Assembly (NCBI RefSeq): GCF_030378205.1
Contig: NZ_CP127385.1
Coordinates: forward strand, 3,512,001 to 3,576,000
Source: Bradyrhizobium sp. NP1
Lineage (GTDB): Bacteria > Pseudomonadota > Alphaproteobacteria > Rhizobiales > Xanthobacteraceae
Length of the DNA: 64,000 nt
Direction of reading: 5' to 3'
Shown: positions 28,974 through 40,290 of the stretch, in pieces
Numbering within the stretch: position 1 is the stretch's first letter
Layout of the letters: every line of letters starts with the position of its first letter
Position numbers and translations under genes: made by a program
The notes under the pieces: generated by a model
What the model was told of the DNA's origin: nothing
Database searches by the model: none
The model's input: the letters and a program-made list of their open reading frames with translations, nothing else

Positions 28974-29057
28974 GGTCTCGTTTTTCATCGCAAAGGCCAA
29001 GCCGGCCACATTCCAAGAAGACCGGCAGCCATTCGCGAGAAATGTCGACTTCCCTTC

Positions 29058-29096
29058 GGCGCATCGGCCGTTTTCGGCCGGTGCGCCGTGCCGTTT
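29058..29096 (+). terminator. Terminator downstream of ldtR
   Basis: GGCGCATCGGCCG (29058-29070) pairs with CGGCCGGTGCGCC (29075-29087) with one wobble pair and a TTTT loop; GTGCCGTTTT follows. It lies 85 bases after the ldtR stop. Confidence 0.7.
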
Positions 29097-29196
29097 TCGG
29101 GCTGCGCTTGCGGGGTGTGCCAAAAATACCACCTGCTGCAATGGAACCAGTTTCCACTTTCGGGCTTTTAACCGGATGGATGCTGGAGCGAGGACC

Positions 29197-29421
29197 ATGC
29201 TGGTCGAGCGCGGATTGCAGGTGATAAGCGTCGAGGTGGTGGGCGATGCCTACGCCATTGCCTCGAACTATCTGCGCCGTTCCGGTGCCATCCCCGACAA
29301 CCTTGTCCCCAACGAGCGGCTGCTCGCGATCATCGTCGAGCTGTTTCAGCGCGGCGAGCGCAACAGGATCAGACTCGCCAACAAGGCGATCAGCGAGTTC
29401 GAAGCGTTTGCCTTTGTCTAA
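29197..29421 (+). CDS. Hypothetical protein, 74 residues
   Basis: Soluble, helical, with no signal peptide: MLVERGLQVISVEVVGDAYA at the start. ATG 29197 has GGAGCGAGG upstream. Organised like the next small gene, 19 bases later, and probably cotranscribed. Family not recognised, but codon use matches the neighbourhood. Confidence 0.7.
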   Translation: MLVERGLQVISVEVVGDAYAIASNYLRRSGAIPDNLVPNERLLAIIVELFQRGERNRIRLANKAISEFEAFAFV

Positions 29422-29440
29422 TCCCAATCGAGAGGCCCCC

Positions 29441-29662
29441 ATGGAAGCTGCCATCGACCGCATCATGCAGACCTATGATCTCCTGATGAACCGGTCAGCC
29501 GCGGCGAGCGCAGAGGCGCGCGCGAAAGTCACCGACTATGTGAAGACGCTGTTCGATGCCGGCGAGAAGGACACGCACCGGCTCACCGTGTGCGGACTGA
29601 CCTACCTGCGCGAACTCGACGGCAGCAACGATCCGGTGAAGGCCGGCTATACGGGACTGTAG
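29441..29662 (+). CDS. Hypothetical protein, 73 residues
   Basis: MEAAIDRIMQTYDLLMNRSA starts at 29441 after a GAGAGG ribosome-binding site. The protein is helical and ends with KDTHRLTVCGLTYLRELDGS. Second gene of a two-gene unit of small cytosolic proteins. Function not recognised. Confidence 0.7.
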   Translation: MEAAIDRIMQTYDLLMNRSAAASAEARAKVTDYVKTLFDAGEKDTHRLTVCGLTYLRELDGSNDPVKAGYTGL

Positions 29663-30057
29663 CGCGGGGCCCGCTGTCGCTGATGCCCTTGGCGTTTCGC
29701 GGCACTATCTTTGATCGCGACAAAGCCTTGCGAGCGCGCAGCGGTGCGCGATGGCCGGTGGCTTGCAGCTTGCGGCGCTACTCGCCCGACAACTTTCGAT
29801 AGATCAGCGCAGCGCGGTCCGCATCTGGCGGGTGCGCCTGCTGTGCTTCGTCGATGAGCGAATCGCGGCGGCTCGAAGTCGCATTTTCGTTTGTCGGGCG
29901 CGCTCCGGGGCGCGACAAAAAGTCAGAGCGCGCGTGCCCCCAATCCGCCCCGATGTTTAACACCCCGTTAGGGCCACGCCACATACGGTGCATCGCCCGC
30001 ACAGGAGTGCGGTTTGCAATCGTGTTCAGCCGAGATGCCGAGGAGTGGCCCTAGAAA
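29663..30057. other. Leader and intergenic region before the chemoreceptor
   Basis: 395 bases with no supported gene. TAGGGCCAC (29969-29977) and its complement GTGGCCCTA (30045-30053) would close a leader structure of about 85 bases that ends five bases before the chemoreceptor ATG and includes its GAGGAG. Confidence 0.5.
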
Positions 30058-31728
30058 ATGCGCATCGCAACCATCACGAAAATGTCGCTTGGCGCGACGG
30101 TGGTTCTATCCGTTCTCACCGGCATCTGCCTTTGGCGGGAGCAAATCCATATCGACGCGGAGCGCACCGCTCTCACCCGGCAAGCCGAGTTCAAGCAGCT
30201 CGGCCTCGATCTCGCCAGCGCCTCCGACTATCTGACCGATGAAGCGCGCCGCTACACCGTCACCGCCCAGAAGAAGCACTTCGACAATTACTGGCGCGAG
30301 GTGAAGGAGACCAAGAGCCGCGACAGGGTGGTGGCACGGCTGAACGCGCTGGGCGCGTCCGCCGAGGAGCTCGCCCTGATCGATCAGGCCAAGGCCAGCT
30401 CCGACACGCTGATCAAACTCGAGGAAGGCGCCATGAAGGCGGTCGCCGATGGCAATCTCGACCGCGCCCGCGGCTACATGTACGGCAACGACTACGACGC
30501 CGGCAAGGCCAAGATCACCGCTCTGCTCACCGCCTTCCAGGAGAAGATGAACCATCGCACCGAGGCGGAAGTCGCCGACGCGCGCGGCGCCGCCGCAACG
30601 ATGATGACCCTGGTCGACATCATGCTCGCGCTGACAGTCGTCAGCTTCATTTCCATCCTGTATTTCGTGTTCGACCGCCGCACCGTGAAGCCGATCGTGG
30701 AGATGCAAGGCGTGGTTTCGCGGCTCGCGGCTGGCGATTACACCACCGAGGTGCCGCATCGCGAGCGTCAGGACGAAATCGGCGACATGGCGCGCGCCGT
30801 CGTGGTCTTCAGGGAGAACGGCCTCGCCAACGAGCGGATGCAGGCCGAGCGCGCCGAGGCGCAGACCGAGCGCGAGCGGCGGCAGGAGCGCGTCGATCAG
30901 CTCATCCGCACCTTCGACAGCAAGGTCTCCGGCGTGCTCAACCAGCTCGCGGGCGCCGCGACCGAGATGCAGGCGACCGCGCAATCGATGTCGACGATCG
31001 CCGAGCAGACCGCGCAGCGCGCACAGATCGTGTCGGCGGCGACCATGGAAGCATCGACCAATGTGCAAACGGTGGCTTCCGCCGGCGAGGAGCTCTCGTC
31101 GTCGATCCAGGAGATCGGCCGGCAGGTGGCACAATCCAGCGAGATCACCCGGCGCGCGGTCGCGACCGCCGGCAACACCGACAACCAGGTTCAGGGCCTG
31201 GTGAAAGCGGTCGACCGCATCGGGGACGTGGTGCGGCTGATCAACGACATTGCCGGCCAGACCAACCTGCTGGCGCTCAATGCGACGATCGAAGCCGCGC
31301 GCGCGGGCGAAGCCGGCAAGGGCTTTGCGGTCGTTGCCTCGGAAGTGAAGAATCTCGCCACCCAGACCGCCAAGGCGACCGAGGAGGTCACTGGCCAGAT
31401 CCAGGCGATCCAGAGCGCCACGCGGGATTCCGTCGTCTCGATCCAGGAGATCACGACGACGATCCACCAGATCAGCGAGATCGTCGGCAGCATCGGTGCC
31501 GCCGTCGAGGAACAGGGGGCGGCAACCCGCGAAATCGCGCTCAACGTGCAGCGTGCCGCCAATGGCACCCAGGAGGTCGCCAAGAACGTCACGGGCGTCA
31601 ACGAGGCGGCCAACGAGACCGGCGGCGCAGCCTCCCAGGTTCTGACCGCCGCCAGCGCCCTAACCCATGAGGCCGACGGCCTGCGCGGCGACGTCCAGGC
31701 CTTCCTCGAGGAAATCCGGGCGGCCTGA
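30058..31728 (+). CDS. Methyl-accepting chemotaxis protein
   Basis: Membrane chemoreceptor of 556 residues. Helix 1 at about 8-25, a helical periplasmic sensor (about 30-180), helix 2 at about 184-205, HAMP ([20 protein letters not shown], about 208-260) and a signalling coiled coil whose tip reads [20 protein letters not shown]. Sensor ligand unknown. It is an orphan: no che genes nearby. No pentapeptide for CheR docking is visible at the C-terminus (ends EIRAA). Confidence 0.93.
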   Translation: MRIATITKMSLGATVVLSVLTGICLWREQIHIDAERTALTRQAEFKQLGLDLASASDYLTDEARRYTVTAQKKHFDNYWREVKETKSRDRVVARLNALGASAEELALIDQAKASSDTLIKLEEGAMKAVADGNLDRARGYMYGNDYDAGKAKITALLTAFQEKMNHRTEAEVADARGAAATMMTLVDIMLALTVVSFISILYFVFDRRTVKPIVEMQGVVSRLAAGDYTTEVPHRERQDEIGDMARAVVVFRENGLANERMQAERAEAQTERERRQERVDQLIRTFDSKVSGVLNQLAGAATEMQATAQSMSTIAEQTAQRAQIVSAATMEASTNVQTVASAGEELSSSIQEIGRQVAQSSEITRRAVATAGNTDNQVQGLVKAVDRIGDVVRLINDIAGQTNLLALNATIEAARAGEAGKGFAVVASEVKNLATQTAKATEEVTGQIQAIQSATRDSVVSIQEITTTIHQISEIVGSIGAAVEEQGAATREIALNVQRAANGTQEVAKNVTGVNEAANETGGAASQVLTAASALTHEADGLRGDVQAFLEEIRAA

Positions 31729-31750
31729 GGCCGTCCGTCCGCTCGAATCC

Positions 31751-31786
31751 GCAAGGCCCGCTCGGTGCGAGCGGGCCTTGCTTTTT
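31751..31786 (+). terminator. Chemoreceptor gene terminator
   Basis: GCAAGGCCCGCTCG (31751-31764), loop GTG, complementary arm 31768-31781, then TTTTT. A strong intrinsic terminator 22 bases after the stop. Confidence 0.9.
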
Positions 31787-31833
31787 GGCGCGGGCCGGAA
31801 CCCCCGGAGAGGGGTTTAATCCCCCCAATCCCC

Positions 31834-31897
31834 ACCATATCTTGCATAAATATCGGGCTGTGACCGCAATCGCTTGGCCGGGGCAGCCCGATATGGT
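31834..31897 (+). promoter_or_regulatory. Inverted-repeat leader upstream of glyA
   Basis: ATATCGGGCTG (31850-31860) and CAGCCCGATAT (31884-31894) form a perfect 11-bp stem with a 23-base loop. ACCATAT (31834-31840) can alternatively pair with ATATGGT (31891-31897), which overlaps the first stem. Two mutually exclusive pairings suggest a switch or an operator. It does not match a riboswitch class I know. Confidence 0.5.
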
Positions 31898-31979
31898 ATT
31901 CCGCCTGCGCACCTTTCGACCGTCACCAAGACCGACCGCGCGCCGCCTTAGGGCCTGCGGCGGTGGAGATATTTCGCCG

Positions 31980-33305
31980 ATGAATCCTCCGTCTTCTAGC
32001 GCCAATCCCGCCTCCGCCAAGACCGCCTCCGCGCCCGATCAGTTCTTCACCGCGACGCTCGCCGAGGCCGATCCGGAGATCGCTGCCGCGATCAAGGGCG
32101 AGCTTGGCCGCCAGCGCCATGAGATCGAGCTGATCGCGTCCGAAAACATCGTCAGCCGTGCGGTCCTGGAAGCGCAGGGCTCGGTGATGACCAACAAGTA
32201 TGCCGAGGGCTATCCCGGCGCGCGCTACTATGGCGGCTGCGAATGGGTCGACGTCGCCGAGACGCTCGCCATCGAGCGCGCCAAGAAGCTGTTCGGGGCG
32301 GGCTTTGCCAACGTGCAACCCAACTCCGGCAGCCAGATGAACCAGGCGGTGTTCCTGGCGCTGCTGCAGCCCGGCGACACCTTCATGGGTCTCGATCTGG
32401 CCGCCGGCGGCCATCTCACCCACGGCTCGCCGGTCAACATTTCCGGCAAATGGTTCAAGGCCGCGCACTACACGGTGCGCCGCGAGGACCAGATCATCGA
32501 CATGGACGCGGTGGCGAAGCAGGCCGAAGAGGCGAGGCCGAAGCTGATCATCGCCGGCGGCAGCGCCTATTCGCGTCCCTGGGACTTCAAGCGTTTCCGC
32601 GAAATCGCAGACAGCGTCGGCGCCTATTTCATGGTCGACATGGCGCATTTCGCCGGCCTCGTCGCCGGCGGCGCGCATGCCTCGCCCGTGCCCTACGCCC
32701 ACGTCACGACCACGACGACGCACAAGTCGCTGCGCGGCCCGCGCGGCGGGTTGATGCTGTGGAACGACGAGACGTTGACGAAAAAATTCAACTCCGCGAT
32801 CTTCCCGGGACTGCAGGGCGGGCCGCTGATGCATGTGATCGCGGCGAAGGCGGTCGCCTTCGGCGAGGCGCTGCGGCCGGACTTCAAGATCTACGCGAAG
32901 AACGTGGTCGAGAACGCCAGGGCGCTGGCGGAAAGCCTGCGCGCCCACGGGCTCGACATCGTCTCCGGCGGCACCGACAACCATTTGATGCTGGTGGACC
33001 TGCGGCCCAAGGGGCTGAAGGGCAACGTCTCGGAGAAGGCGCTGGTGCGTGCCGGCATCACCTGTAACAAGAACGGCATTCCGTTCGACCCCGAAAAGCC
33101 ATTCGTGACCTCGGGCCTGCGCCTGGGCACGCCGGCGGCGACCACCCGCGGCTTCGGCGTCGCCGAGTTCAAGCAGGTAGGCTCCATGATCGCGGAAGTG
33201 CTCAACGCCATTGCTCAGTCGCAGGACGGCACCGCACCGCTGGTGGAGAGCGCGATGAAGGAGCGGGTGAGGGCGCTGACCGACCGTTTCCCGATCTATC
33301 AGTAG
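31980..33305 (+). CDS. glyA: Serine hydroxymethyltransferase
   Basis: PLP enzyme that interconverts serine and glycine and charges tetrahydrofolate with one-carbon units. The 441-residue protein has the PLP lysine Lys249 in [16 protein letters not shown] and the conserved [13 protein letters not shown] near residue 75. ATG 31980 follows GGTGGAGAT. It heads the standard glyA-nrdR-ribD-ribE-ribH-nusB-thiL block of alphaproteobacteria. Confidence 0.97.
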   Translation: MNPPSSSANPASAKTASAPDQFFTATLAEADPEIAAAIKGELGRQRHEIELIASENIVSRAVLEAQGSVMTNKYAEGYPGARYYGGCEWVDVAETLAIERAKKLFGAGFANVQPNSGSQMNQAVFLALLQPGDTFMGLDLAAGGHLTHGSPVNISGKWFKAAHYTVRREDQIIDMDAVAKQAEEARPKLIIAGGSAYSRPWDFKRFREIADSVGAYFMVDMAHFAGLVAGGAHASPVPYAHVTTTTTHKSLRGPRGGLMLWNDETLTKKFNSAIFPGLQGGPLMHVIAAKAVAFGEALRPDFKIYAKNVVENARALAESLRAHGLDIVSGGTDNHLMLVDLRPKGLKGNVSEKALVRAGITCNKNGIPFDPEKPFVTSGLRLGTPAATTRGFGVAEFKQVGSMIAEVLNAIAQSQDGTAPLVESAMKERVRALTDRFPIYQ

Positions 33306-33327
33306 GTTTTGCAACAGGTATTGGTGA

Positions 33328-33810
33328 ATGCGCTGCCCGAGCTGCAACAGCCTCGATACTCAGGTGAAGGACTCCCGTCCGACCGAGGATTCCTCCGTGA
33401 TCCGTCGGCGGCGGGTGTGCGTCACCTGCAACTTCCGCTTCACCACCTTCGAGCGTGTGCAGCTTCGCGAACTGACCGTCATCAAGCGCAACGGCCGTCG
33501 CGTGCCGTTCGATCGCGACAAGCTGGTGCGCTCGGTGCAGATCTCGCTGCGCAAGCGGCCGGTCGAACCGGAGCGGGTCGAGAAGATGGTCTCGGCCATC
33601 GTGCGCGAGCTGGAAAGCGCGGGCGAAGCTGAAATCTCCTCCGAGACCATCGGCGAGATCGTGATGGAGCACCTGCGCACGCTCGACGACGTCGCCTATG
33701 TGCGATTTGCCTCGGTGTACCGCAATTTCCGCGAGGCCAAGGATTTCGAGACCGTGCTGGGCGAGCTCAGCGGCGAAGACGAAGCGCGGCTCGCAGCGTT
33801 GCGCAAATGA
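33328..33810 (+). CDS. nrdR: Transcriptional repressor NrdR
   Basis: ATP/dATP-sensing repressor of ribonucleotide reductase genes. The 160-residue protein has a zinc ribbon [17 protein letters not shown] ... [17 protein letters not shown] and an ATP-cone domain from [16 protein letters not shown]. It starts 22 bases after glyA and its TGA overlaps the ribD ATG. Confidence 0.97.
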   Translation: MRCPSCNSLDTQVKDSRPTEDSSVIRRRRVCVTCNFRFTTFERVQLRELTVIKRNGRRVPFDRDKLVRSVQISLRKRPVEPERVEKMVSAIVRELESAGEAEISSETIGEIVMEHLRTLDDVAYVRFASVYRNFREAKDFETVLGELSGEDEARLAALRK

Positions 33811-34961
33811 TCTTCCGGATCCTGGAAGATCAGGTCAGGGAAAAATATCGGGAGTCGCAGGACGCTGACCGGCGTTTCATGCAGCTTGCGCTGACGCTCG
33901 GCCGGCGCGGGCTGGGCCGGACCTGGCCCAATCCGGCGGTCGGCGCGGTGCTGGTCAAGGACGGCGTCATCGTCGGCCGCGGCTGGACGCAGGCGGGCGG
34001 CCGCCCGCATGCCGAACCCGAAGCGCTGAGGCGCGCAGGGGAGGCAGCATGTGGCGCCACGCTCTACGTCACCCTCGAGCCGTGCTCGCATTTCGGCAGA
34101 TCGCCGCCTTGCGCCGATGCCATCATCGCAGCCGGCGTGGCGCGCGTGGTCTCGGCGATCGAGGACCCCAATCCGGAGGTCGCCGGCCAGGGCCATGCGC
34201 GGCTGCGCGCGGCCGGGATCGCCGTCGATGTCGGGCTTTGCGCGAAGGAAGCGGCCTGCGATCATGCCGGGCACTTCCGCCGTATCCGCGATAAGCGCCC
34301 GCATGTCGTTCTCAAGCTCGCGGTCTCCGCCGACGACAAGATCGGTGCCGCCGGCGGCAAGCCGCTTGCGATCACGGGTGAGGCGGCGCGGGCGCGCGTG
34401 CATCTCTTGCGGGCTCAATGCGATGCGATCCTGGTCGGGATCGGCACGGTGCTGTCGGATGATCCGCTTCTGACCTGTCGCCTGCCGGGCATGGCGGCGC
34501 GTTCCCCGGTGCGGGTCGTGCTGGACCGGAGCCTGCGCATCCCCGCCGGCTCGAAGCTCGTGCATTCCGCGCGCGAGACGCCGCTCTGGCTCGTCGCGTC
34601 GGACCTCGCGGTGGCGCCGGCCGCGGCCCGGCTCGAGGCCGCAGGCGCCCATGTGATCCGGGTTCCGGCCGCGGCCGCACCTTCACCGGGGCTGGACCTT
34701 GCCGCGGTGCTGCGGGCCCTCTCGGACAAGGGGATCACACGGCTGCTGGTTGAGGGCGGCAGCCGCGTCGCCTCCGCCTTCGTGGCGGCCGATCTCGTTG
34801 ACGAAGCCTGGCTGTTGCGGTCGCCGGATACGGTCGGTGCCGACGGTGTGGCTGCGCTGGATGCAACGCCGCTATCGGCGATCACGCAGTCGCCTCACCT
34901 GAAACTTCGTGCTAGCGAGACGCTCAGCAGGGATACCCTTAACGTTTACGAGCGCGTCTGA
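33807..34961 (+). CDS. ribD: Riboflavin biosynthesis deaminase/reductase RibD
   Basis: Two consecutive steps of riboflavin synthesis: deamination then reduction of the pyrimidine. The N-terminal deaminase has the zinc site HAEPEAL and [16 protein letters not shown]; the C-terminal reductase begins about residue 160 ([17 protein letters not shown]). 384 residues. The ATG overlaps the nrdR stop; an internal ATG at 33879 ([13 protein letters not shown]) aligns with the usual start of the deaminase fold and may be the real one. It overlaps ribE by one base. Confidence 0.95.
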   Translation: MIFRILEDQVREKYRESQDADRRFMQLALTLGRRGLGRTWPNPAVGAVLVKDGVIVGRGWTQAGGRPHAEPEALRRAGEAACGATLYVTLEPCSHFGRSPPCADAIIAAGVARVVSAIEDPNPEVAGQGHARLRAAGIAVDVGLCAKEAACDHAGHFRRIRDKRPHVVLKLAVSADDKIGAAGGKPLAITGEAARARVHLLRAQCDAILVGIGTVLSDDPLLTCRLPGMAARSPVRVVLDRSLRIPAGSKLVHSARETPLWLVASDLAVAPAAARLEAAGAHVIRVPAAAAPSPGLDLAAVLRALSDKGITRLLVEGGSRVASAFVAADLVDEAWLLRSPDTVGADGVAALDATPLSAITQSPHLKLRASETLSRDTLNVYERV

Positions 34962-35569
34962 TGTTCACCGGCATTGTCACCGATATCGGCGAGGTGGTTG
35001 GGCTTTCGCCGACCGCGCAGGGCCAGTTGCACCGCTTGCGGATCGCCTGCCGCTACGACCGCGCGACCATCGCCGACGGCGCCTCGATCGCCTGCAACGG
35101 CGTCTGTCTCACCGTCGTTGCCTCCGGCACCGAGGGCGACCGCACCTGGTTCGACGTCGATGCGGCGGCCGAAACGCTCGGCATGACCACGGCCAAATAC
35201 TGGAAGGTCGGAACGAAGCTCAACCTCGAGCGGGCGCTGAAGATCGGCGACGAGCTCGGCGGCCACATCGTCGCCGGCCATGCCGACGGCACCGCGACGG
35301 TCATCATCGCCGATGAGCTGCCCGGCATGTTCAAGGTCGGCCTGCGTGTGCCACGCGCGCTGGCGCGGTTCATCGCCCCGAAGAGCTCGGTGACGCTGGA
35401 CGGCGTATCGCTGACGGTGAACGAGGTCGATGACACCACCTTCACCGTCCTGATCATCCCGCACACGCTTGAGGTCACGATCATTCCCGGCTGGCATGTC
35501 GGCCGCGAGGTCAACCTTGAGGTTGACCTGATGGCGCGCTATGCCGCGCGGCTGACCGAAATGAAGTGA
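34961..35569 (+). CDS. ribE: Riboflavin synthase, alpha chain
   Basis: Dismutates two 6,7-dimethyl-8-ribityllumazine to riboflavin. The 202-residue protein starts with the classical [12 protein letters not shown] and has two lumazine-binding repeats; repeat 2 begins near GMFKVGLRVP. Its ATG shares a base with the ribD stop (TGATG). Confidence 0.96.
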   Translation: MFTGIVTDIGEVVGLSPTAQGQLHRLRIACRYDRATIADGASIACNGVCLTVVASGTEGDRTWFDVDAAAETLGMTTAKYWKVGTKLNLERALKIGDELGGHIVAGHADGTATVIIADELPGMFKVGLRVPRALARFIAPKSSVTLDGVSLTVNEVDDTTFTVLIIPHTLEVTIIPGWHVGREVNLEVDLMARYAARLTEMK

Positions 35570-35578
35570 CGGCGCAGC

Positions 35579-35683
35579 CGTCATTCCGGGGCGATGCGTC
35601 AGCGTCGAACCTGGAATCTCGAGATTCCCCGGTGCGCAATTGCGCACCTGTGGTCTGGTCCTTCGGACCATCCCGGGATGACG
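35579..35683. repeat. Palindromic repeat with GGAATCTCGAGATTCC core, copy 1
   Basis: Ends CGTCATTCCGGGG and CCCGGGATGACG are inverted. Inside are GGAATCTCGAGATTCC (perfect palindrome, about 35613-35628), TGCGCAATTGCGCA (also a palindrome) and CTGTGGTCTGGTCC. A second copy in the same orientation is at 40180-40283. Confidence 0.88.
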
Positions 35684-35740
35684 AGGTTTGCATTCGCCCT
35701 TGGCTTCGCCGGGCGCGCCGACTACAAACGCGAACACGGC

Positions 35741-35757
35741 ATGTTGACAGTCAACAT
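35741..35757. promoter_or_regulatory. 17-base palindrome upstream of ribH
   Basis: ATGTTGAC, A, GTCAACAT: perfect 8-bp arms, 36 bases before ribH. It contains TTGACA, a consensus -35 hexamer, so it may be an operator over a promoter. The regulator is unknown. Confidence 0.5.
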
Positions 35758-35792
35758 AAGCGTGAATTGTCGACATAAGGAGCAGGCACACC

Positions 35793-36284
35793 ATGGCAGA
35801 CGCGCGGCGCGCCCCGCTGCAAGACAAAACCGACATTTCCGGCGCGCGGGCGCTGATCGTCGAGGCGCGCTTCTATGACGATATCCAGGATGCGCTGCTG
35901 GAGGGCGCGGTCGCCGAGCTCAAGGCCGCCGGCGTCGCCCATGACGTCATCACGGTGCCCGGCGCGCTCGAAATTCCGGCAGCGATCGTGATTGCGCTGG
36001 AGGCCGCGGAAAAAAGCGGCAGGCCCTATGACGCGGCCGTGGCGCTCGGCTGCGTCATCCGTGGCGACACCATCCATTTCGAGATCGTGTCGATGGAATC
36101 CTCGCGCGGGCTGATGGATCTCTCGGTGGCGCGCAAGCTGCCGCTCGGCAACGGCATCATCACCGTCAACACCGAGGCGCAGGCCTGGGCGAGGGCGCGC
36201 GCCAGCGAGCTCAACAAGGGCGGCGATGCGGCACGCGCGGCACTGGCCGTGCTGCGCATCAAGCGACGACTGGCGAAGGCCTGA
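35793..36284 (+). CDS. ribH: 6,7-dimethyl-8-ribityllumazine synthase
   Basis: Forms the lumazine precursor of riboflavin. The 163-residue protein keeps [28 protein letters not shown] and [14 protein letters not shown] with the catalytic His. It is split from ribE by a repeat and may use its own promoter. B. japonicum-type genomes often encode a second lumazine synthase elsewhere. Two bases separate it from nusB. Confidence 0.95.
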   Translation: MADARRAPLQDKTDISGARALIVEARFYDDIQDALLEGAVAELKAAGVAHDVITVPGALEIPAAIVIALEAAEKSGRPYDAAVALGCVIRGDTIHFEIVSMESSRGLMDLSVARKLPLGNGIITVNTEAQAWARARASELNKGGDAARAALAVLRIKRRLAKA

Positions 36285-36286
36285 TC

Positions 36287-36784
36287 ATGGCCGAGAACAG
36301 GAAAAAGGTGGAGAAGCCGCCGGAGCGCAAGGCCAACCGGCGCGGTGCGGCACGGCTCGCCGCCGTGCAAGCGCTCTATCAGATGGATATCGCGGGCGCC
36401 GGCATCAACGACATCTTCGCCGAGTTCGAAAGCCACTGGCTCGGCAACGAGGTCGAGGGCGAGAAATATCTGCCGGCGGAAGCGGCCTTCTTCCGCGACG
36501 TCGTCTCGGGCGTGGTGCGCGACCAGGCGCGGCTCGACCCCATCATCGACGAGGCGCTGTCGCGCGGCTGGCCGCTGAAGCGGATCGACGCGATCCTGCG
36601 GGCTGTGCTGCGGGCCGGCTCCTATGAGCTCGAGCACCGCAAGGACGTGCCCGGCCGCGTCGTGGTGTCCGAATATGTCGATGTCGCGCACGCCTTCGTG
36701 GAAGCGGAAGAGACCGGCATGGTGAATGCGGTGCTCGACCAGATTGGTCGCCAGTTCCGCCCTGACGAGTTCGGTCGTGGCTAG
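36287..36784 (+). CDS. nusB: Transcription antitermination factor NusB
   Basis: RNA-binding partner of NusE at boxA in rRNA antitermination. The 165-residue all-helical protein has RRGAARLAAVQALYQMDIAG near the start and the C-terminal YVDVAHAFVEAEETGMVNAV. Its stop overlaps the thiL GTG start. Confidence 0.95.
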   Translation: MAENRKKVEKPPERKANRRGAARLAAVQALYQMDIAGAGINDIFAEFESHWLGNEVEGEKYLPAEAAFFRDVVSGVVRDQARLDPIIDEALSRGWPLKRIDAILRAVLRAGSYELEHRKDVPGRVVVSEYVDVAHAFVEAEETGMVNAVLDQIGRQFRPDEFGRG

Positions 36785-37772
36785 CCCGCGCGCATCCGGG
36801 GAAGACTCCCTGATCGCGCGCTATTTCAAGCCGATCGCGACCGATGCGGGCGCGTTCGGCCTGGTCGACGATGCGGCGATCCTGAAATCCGCGGGAGACG
36901 ATCTCGTGGTGACGACGGACGCGATCGTCGAAGGCGTGCATTTCCTGCCAGACGACCCGCCCGACACCGTCGCGCGCAAGGCGCTGCGGGTGAATCTGTC
37001 CGATCTCGCCGCCAAGGGCGCGACGCCTGCGGGCTTCGTGCTGACCTTGGCGCTGCGCAGTGTCGATGATGCCTGGCTCAAGCCGTTTGCCGAGGCGCTC
37101 GGCGAGGATGCTGCAACATTCGGCTGTCCGCTGCTCGGCGGCGACACGGTTTCCACGCCGGGCCCCCTGATGATTTCGATCACGGCCTTTGCGCGTGTGG
37201 CTCCGGACAAGATGGTTCGGCGCAGCGGGGCAAGGCCCGGCGACCGGCTGGTGGTGACGGGGACGATTGGCGACGCCGCGCTCGGTCTCGATATCCTCAA
37301 CGGCGGGGCGGTTGCCACGGCGCTCAAAGGCGATCCCGCAGGTGCGCAGATGCTGGTCAGCCGCTACCGGGTCCCGCAGCCGCGCAATGCTCTGGCGCGC
37401 GCGTTGCGCGATAACGCCAGCGCCGCCATGGACGTCTCGGACGGGCTTGCCGGCGACCTCGCCAAGCTCTGCGCCGCTTCCGGCGTCTCCGCCGCGATCG
37501 ATGTGCCGAGCATTCCCCTGTCGGCGACCGCGGCCTCGCTGTTCGCGCGCGGGGCGGTCGGCATGGAACGGCTCATCACCGGTGGTGACGACTACGAGAT
37601 TCTCTGCGCGGTATCAGAGGATTGTCACGAGGCCTTCGCGCGCGCGGCGAAGCAGGCCGGCATCGCCGTGATCGCCATTGGCACCGTGATATCGGGGGCT
37701 GCCGCGCCCCGATTCCTCGACGCGCAGGGCAAGGAACTGCAGCTTGCGCGGCTCTCCTACAGCCATTTCTAG
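36777..37772 (+). CDS. thiL: Thiamine-monophosphate kinase
   Basis: Phosphorylates thiamine phosphate to the cofactor thiamine diphosphate. The start is GTG at 36777, inside the nusB stop region (8-base overlap): VASPRASGEDSLIARYFKP. The 331-residue protein has the PurM-like motifs VDDAAIL, VTTDAIVEGVHF, NLSDLAAKGATP, GGDTVSTPGPL and MDVSDGLAGDL. Position next to nusB is standard. Confidence 0.95.
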   Translation: MASPRASGEDSLIARYFKPIATDAGAFGLVDDAAILKSAGDDLVVTTDAIVEGVHFLPDDPPDTVARKALRVNLSDLAAKGATPAGFVLTLALRSVDDAWLKPFAEALGEDAATFGCPLLGGDTVSTPGPLMISITAFARVAPDKMVRRSGARPGDRLVVTGTIGDAALGLDILNGGAVATALKGDPAGAQMLVSRYRVPQPRNALARALRDNASAAMDVSDGLAGDLAKLCAASGVSAAIDVPSIPLSATAASLFARGAVGMERLITGGDDYEILCAVSEDCHEAFARAAKQAGIAVIAIGTVISGAAAPRFLDAQGKELQLARLSYSHF

Positions 37773-37982
37773 AAAATCGCCGTAAAGGGCGCTTTCCGGC
37801 GCAAATACCTGCCGAAATCCCGCCTTTTGGGCCTCCGTGGCGTTGCGCCGCGGGGATGATTTTGGCATGGTCCCGCCCGATTTGGCGGCCGTCCTTTTGG
37901 GCAGGGCAGGCCTTGTTTTTATGCGCCTGCCGCACCCAGCGGTGAGGGCGTGGGGACTACACCACTATCTGAGGCAGATTCT

Positions 37983-40103
<2,121 letters not shown>

Positions 40104-40122
40104 AGCTTCACGAAGCGAAAAG

Positions 40123-40155
40123 AAAACCCCGCGGGTCATGCCCGCGGGGTTTTTG
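40123..40155 (+). terminator. hppA terminator
   Basis: AAAACCCCGCGGG (40123-40135), 5-base loop, complementary arm to 40153, then a T-run. Twenty bases after the hppA stop. Confidence 0.92.
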
Positions 40156-40179
40156 TTTGGCGGCGTGGATACTTCAACT

Positions 40180-40283
40180 CGTCATTCCGCGGCGGTCCGC
40201 AGGACCGAACCCGGAATCTCGAGATTCCCCGATGCGCATTGCGCACCTGTGGTCTGGTGCTAACGCACCATCCCGGAATGACG
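40180..40283. repeat. Palindromic repeat with GGAATCTCGAGATTCC core, copy 2
   Basis: Ends CGTCATTCCG and CGGAATGACG; core GGAATCTCGAGATTCC, then GCGCATTGCGCACCTGTGGT and CTGGTGCTAACGCACCAT. Same orientation and length as copy 1. It follows the hppA terminator. Confidence 0.88.
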
Positions 40284-40290
40284 CTACGTG

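Noticed and set aside
35570..35792. FMN riboswitch before ribH
   Set aside because: The conserved AGGGCGGGG-type blocks of the RFN element are not present; the conserved sequence there is the intergenic repeat.
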